A DNA stretch of 15,534 nt, taken from Puniceicoccales bacterium (GTDB taxonomy: Bacteria > Verrucomicrobiota > Verrucomicrobiia > Opitutales > LL51). This document shows, one piece after another, positions 12,476 through 15,534 of this stretch; the first letter of the stretch is position 1, and every line of letters begins with the position of its first letter. The translations under genes were made by a program, and so were the position numbers. The DNA lies in the NCBI GenBank assembly GCA_031278845.1, contig JAITJQ010000026.1:1-15534 (forward strand), in the 5' to 3' direction. The notes below the pieces were generated by a model, which searched no databases, was not told where the DNA came from, and saw only the letters and a program-made list of their open reading frames with translations.

Positions 12476-14040
12476 ATGAAGAAAGTGTTTGTAAGGAAAA
12501 ATATAAAATTGGTTGTGGCTTCCTTATTTTTGGGAATGTAGGTACAAAGTGGTAGTGGTAGCAGTGGTACTCCGTTGGATTTGTTTTTATCTTATGATCA
12601 GTGGCAGTGGTATCGAGTCTCATTCGAAAATGTTGAAGCGATGGAAAATTTTGAATTACCGATGGGGGGCTATGGAGGACTTCCGTTAAGGCTGGTAATG
12701 TCCGCTAATAATGCTAGAATTGATAACTTATTAAATACCCCTATATGCTTGCGGGTGGGGGATCGTTCAGTCTGGGCTGGATTGCAGGTTGCCGAACATA
12801 ATATACAACTTCTAGAAGGTTCAGTTTTAAGTGCTTATGGAGAACAATTTTTGGGTAGAGTAAGGGCTAGAGATGAACATGGGGTGTGTTTTTACTTGGA
12901 CTCCGGTCTTATCCAAGAGGAAGATTTTCGGTTCAGTAATGGGAATACTTTGTCAATGGAATTAACGTAAGCATTTTCCCATGATGAATCCAGTGCTTTG
13001 CGTGTGTTAGCGGAATTTCATGAGCGATGGCTTTATGATCCATATAGGTGTAACAATGAAGGGAGAAATGCTGAGGGGTTAGCTTATAAGTTAGGGCTTC
13101 ATAGAGTTAGGCAGTTTTATGCGGGGTTGCGGGAAAGTTTACGCTCCGTCCGAATCTTAGGAGATGTAGATGCCAATGGACGGCAAATGGAGATTGCATT
13201 GGCAACAAAGGATGTGCCAGTGGTAATATATTTGCTGGAAGTTGTCGATCCTCAAAGAATTCGATTTCAGGGGACTGGAAATACTTTTTTGATGGAAATT
13301 ATAGAAGGGTTCCATGAAGATGAAGCTATTCGGATTATACAAGCATGTTTTAGGGGGTGTGGTTACAATCCATATATGTATAATAATAATAATCTTGTGG
13401 CATGTGCTTGCCCGAGGGGAGGAAGTGGTGCGAAATGATGCTAGTAAGATGGAGGGAATTAACGATTTAGTTGCTAGATTTTTTAAATAGGTGGAGCTTT
13501 ATATAAAAAGAGGAGGTGGGAATTTTCCCGTGGACGATCTTGTGACGCCCATAACAGGCCAAACGCCCTTAACTTAACGTTTGTCGTTAGAAGTGGCGTC
13601 TATCCTTAGTGAAGCTATTAGTAAATGCTGGCGCCAATGTGAATGTACCCAATTTCCAAAGAGAGTCTCCCGTAGATATAGCCCTTCAAGTTGTCGATGA
13701 GGAAGGACGCAAAGAACCTAGAGATGTAGCTCGTCTATTGAATTACAGAAGTATTGTTGCAGCTTTAGATATCCGGCTGCCTGAAGAAAGGCTAGAGGAG
13801 GCAGTTATCAATGAGAATTTGGATGAAGTAAGAAATATTCTGCAACAAGGAGGAGTTGTTGATATAAATTGGCGAAATAATGATTATACCCTATTAATGT
13901 GAGCCGTTACGACGGGGAATGTAGATATTGCAAGAGAACTTCTAGAAGCGGGAGCAGATAAAAGTATTACATATAAAGAACAGACAGCTTTAGATATAGC
14001 CAAGAAAAATCATTTGCAGCCTGTTATAGATCTATTGTAG
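12476..14040 (+). pseudogene. Decayed secreted ankyrin-repeat protein D
   Basis: The frame opens at ATG 12476 with a signal-like start (MKKVFVRKNIKLVVASLFLG) and stops at TAG 12539, where paralogues have a Gln-containing TQT or similar. The same frame reopens and runs to TAA 12968, then on to 13438 with NTFLMEIIEGFHEDEAI. A frameshift near 13410-13430 leads to SKMEGINDLVARFFK and a stop near 13490. Another frameshift leads to the ankyrin stretch VKLLVNAGANVNVPNF, then DINWRNNDYTLLM. The next codon is TGA (13900) in place of the Trp found at this point in paralogues A to C. The frame ends with TALDIAKKNHLQ and TAG 14040. Three stop types and at least two frameshifts mean decay, not recoding. 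It could be two adjacent remnants. Confidence 0.82.
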
Positions 14041-14141
14041 GGAGAAAACTCTTAATTTATGTTAGGCCTTTTGAATTTCCATTCCGGATAATTAGTGGGA
14101 ATGTAGCAGAAAACAAGACATGAAGGTTTTGATTAAAAAAA

Positions 14142-14169
14142 TTGACAAGAGTAAATCTTTGATTATTTT
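14142..14169 (+). promoter_or_regulatory. Promoter of ankyrin gene E
   Basis: A perfect TTGACA (14142-14147), a 16-nt spacer, then TATTTT (14164-14169), about 50 nt before the start codon. This 5' region is unrelated to the rnpB-derived flank of the other units. Confidence 0.45.
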
Positions 14170-14222
14170 TTAGATGGAAATTCGATATGGAGAAATGAGT
14201 TGAGTTTGTGGAGGATATGGAA

Positions 14223-15401
14223 ATGGGAAAAAAAATTAGTGTATTGTTTACTTTGGTCCTTTTAGGGGCGACCGCTGTAAGGGGTATTGGTAGTTGGCAA
14301 TTTTTCGATAATTTACCGGAAGAGAGTAGGCAATTTGTTTTAGCATGTTTCACCGGAGATCGTGACACAATCGATTTCTTCTTAGATGCAGGATGCGATC
14401 CTAACCTGGTCGTGGATCCATCAACAAATGCAACGTTAGCAATGTGTCTGGCTACCATGGTCCCTACGGTCCCCGAAGAGCCGAGACATGTGTCTTTGCA
14501 AATATTGGTGCTGCATCCAAGTTTTAATCCCAATCTTCGCAATAATTTTGGCGATACAGTTGCCCATATGTGCGTAAAATTGAGATTACCATCCATTGTG
14601 AGTATTTTATTAGATCTACCTAATTTTGATGTGAATGCGCGGGGACAGTTCGGTGCAACGATCTCGCATTTGATCGCACTACGATCAATCCATTTACCCG
14701 GTTTTGGACCTTGGTCGGAAATTATCGAAAAAATATTTGCGCATCTCAATTGGGATAGTGAAGCCGTAGATAATAGGGGAAGAACTGTAAAAGACCTGCT
14801 AGTAGTTAAAGAGAGAGAGTTGTTATCGGAAAGCACTGGAAGAGATGTTGCGGCAGAAAGAGATGTAGCCGCTTGGAGAAATGTTTTGTTGGGTCTTGAA
14901 AATGTGGGCAATTTATTGGAAGGAGATGCTAGGACCACTCTGAGAAATGTTTTGGAAGTTTTTGGAAATGCAGGCAATTTATTTGGAGGAGCTAGGAGAG
15001 GCGTTGAGAGAGATACTTTGCTTAGAAATATTGGTATATGGTTTCAGAAAATTGGAGAGGTGCAGGTCAAGGCATTAGAACCCGTCCGGGAACGGGAAGT
15101 ACGCGATATGATAATGTCCGGTTGTGATACGGATGAAATCAAAAACAAGATTGCAGAACATCCAGAAATAAATGTAAACTGGAGAGATCGCAGTAACGGA
15201 AATCGTACTCTGCTGATGTATGCCACCGCTACAGGAAATGTAGAGTTTGTCCAAGTTATTCTCGCCTTACCGGACGTTGATTTATCTTTAGTCGATTCGG
15301 AAGGGCATAATGCATTTTTTTATGCCGAAGCCAATCGAAACCCAAAAATGATCGAGATACTCCAAGCAACAGAAGATCCTTCCCCGGAAATTGAGCAGTA
15401 A
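14223..15401 (+). CDS. Secreted ankyrin-repeat protein E
   Basis: The product is 392 aa from ATG 14223, chosen because GGAGG (14210-14214) lies 8 nt upstream; GTG 14208 and ATG 14217 are too close to that site. MGKKISVLFTLVLLGATAVRG is a signal peptide in its first 21 residues. Ankyrin-type repeats occupy about 30-195, including FTGDRDTIDFFLDAGCDPNL, NNFGDTVAHMCVKLRLPSI and GQFGATISHLIALRS. A final block at about 310-385 has GNRTLLMYATATGNVEF and EGHNAFFYAEANRNPKMI. Between them (about 222-280) is an imperfect internal repeat, with three versions of a LRNVL...GNL motif. It ends the array and is followed at once by the GC-rich repeat. The leader and promoter differ from the other members, so it is a more distant relative. 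Confidence 0.9.
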   Translation: MGKKISVLFTLVLLGATAVRGIGSWQFFDNLPEESRQFVLACFTGDRDTIDFFLDAGCDPNLVVDPSTNATLAMCLATMVPTVPEEPRHVSLQILVLHPSFNPNLRNNFGDTVAHMCVKLRLPSIVSILLDLPNFDVNARGQFGATISHLIALRSIHLPGFGPWSEIIEKIFAHLNWDSEAVDNRGRTVKDLLVVKERELLSESTGRDVAAERDVAAWRNVLLGLENVGNLLEGDARTTLRNVLEVFGNAGNLFGGARRGVERDTLLRNIGIWFQKIGEVQVKALEPVREREVRDMIMSGCDTDEIKNKIAEHPEINVNWRDRSNGNRTLLMYATATGNVEFVQVILALPDVDLSLVDSEGHNAFFYAEANRNPKMIEILQATEDPSPEIEQ

Positions 15402-15414
15402 AACGTAACGCAAG

Positions 15415-15525
15415 GAAGCTGCTGTGGGGCTCTGCCCCATACCCCGCAAGGAGTCGCAGCCTCCTTGACCTCCTTCGGCGGGCCCGGCCCGCGCCGTGCC
15501 CGCCCGGGGCGGCCGCCCAGTGCAT
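15415..15525 (-). repeat. GC-rich palindromic element (right copy, inverted)
   Basis: The reverse complement matches the left element over about 55 bases (CCGAAGGAGGTCAAGGAGGC and the CTCCTTGCGGGG part). It folds into TGGGGC-TCT-GCCCCA (15425-15439) and AAGGAG-CTCCTT hairpins, with a third GC palindrome in 15478-15520 whose sequence differs from the left one. It starts 14 nt after the stop of protein E, so it could also serve as that gene's terminator. Confidence 0.75.
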
Positions 15526-15534
15526 GTTTTTTTG

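Noticed and set aside
13900..13902. TGA in place of a conserved Trp codon, suggesting UGA-Trp recoding
   Set aside because: kdsA and the 7829 gene use TGA as a normal stop, TGG is used for Trp throughout, and the same pseudogene also has TAG and TAA interruptions.
14057..14977. Long minus-strand open frame opposite protein E
   Set aside because: It lacks any domain and is Ser/Thr/Leu-rich antisense of the ankyrin gene, which has a signal peptide and a ribosome site.
64..15525. Composite transposon bounded by the two GC-rich elements
   Set aside because: The segment contains core genes (kdsA, rpmJ, rpmE2, pgk, rnpB), and neither element encodes or abuts a transposase.
1..15534. CRISPR arrays and tRNA genes
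   Set aside because: No regularly spaced short repeats and no tRNA-like cloverleaf with a T-loop were found by eye.

Overview
The window reads as part of a moderately AT-rich genome of a Gram-negative, host-associated bacterium. kdsA (KDO synthesis) implies a lipopolysaccharide outer membrane. Tandem secreted ankyrin proteins, decaying paralogues and an eroded insertion sequence are typical of an intracellular symbiont. I cannot place the phylum. Two protein types point to a protist host. One is a family of exported R2R3 Myb-domain proteins. The other is a protein resembling the initiator-binding domain (IBD) of trichomonads. Both kinds of DNA-binding domain are abundant in parabasalids, so a parabasalid-type host is my inference, not something the sequence proves.

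Layout. Bases 1-3171 hold core genes: kdsA, the adjacent pair rpmJ-rpmE2 (both in zinc-independent forms) and, on the minus strand, pgk. A GC-rich palindromic element abuts kdsA, and degenerate copies of the pgk 3' end lie downstream of pgk. Bases 3234-6296 are a minus-strand array of four paralogous units. Each has a -10 box ending exactly 10 nt before the start codon and a shared Lys-rich signal-like leader. The bodies differ: one unknown 250-aa protein, one intact Myb protein, and two Myb copies broken by frameshifts or stops. Bases 6382-7061 are an internally deleted IS982-type element with 21-bp terminal inverted repeats.

Bases 7297-7668 encode RNase P RNA. After it comes a plus-strand array to 15401: a 195-aa IBD-like protein, three intact ankyrin proteins, one ankyrin pseudogene with several stops and frameshifts, and a further ankyrin protein. 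Copies of the rnpB 3' end plus the promoter region precede the array members, so the array apparently grew by duplications that carried the end of rnpB along. An inverted copy of the left-hand GC-rich element closes the window.

Interpretation. The two arrays look like factories for exported effectors: constant promoter and leader, variable body. The Myb and IBD-like members carry a Sec-like signal and a DNA-binding domain, and the non-ankyrin members end in short acidic/aromatic tails like eukaryotic activation domains. The working hypothesis is a set of bacterially encoded, secreted eukaryote-type transcription factors acting in the host nucleus. Domain recognition is by eye; no profile search was run.
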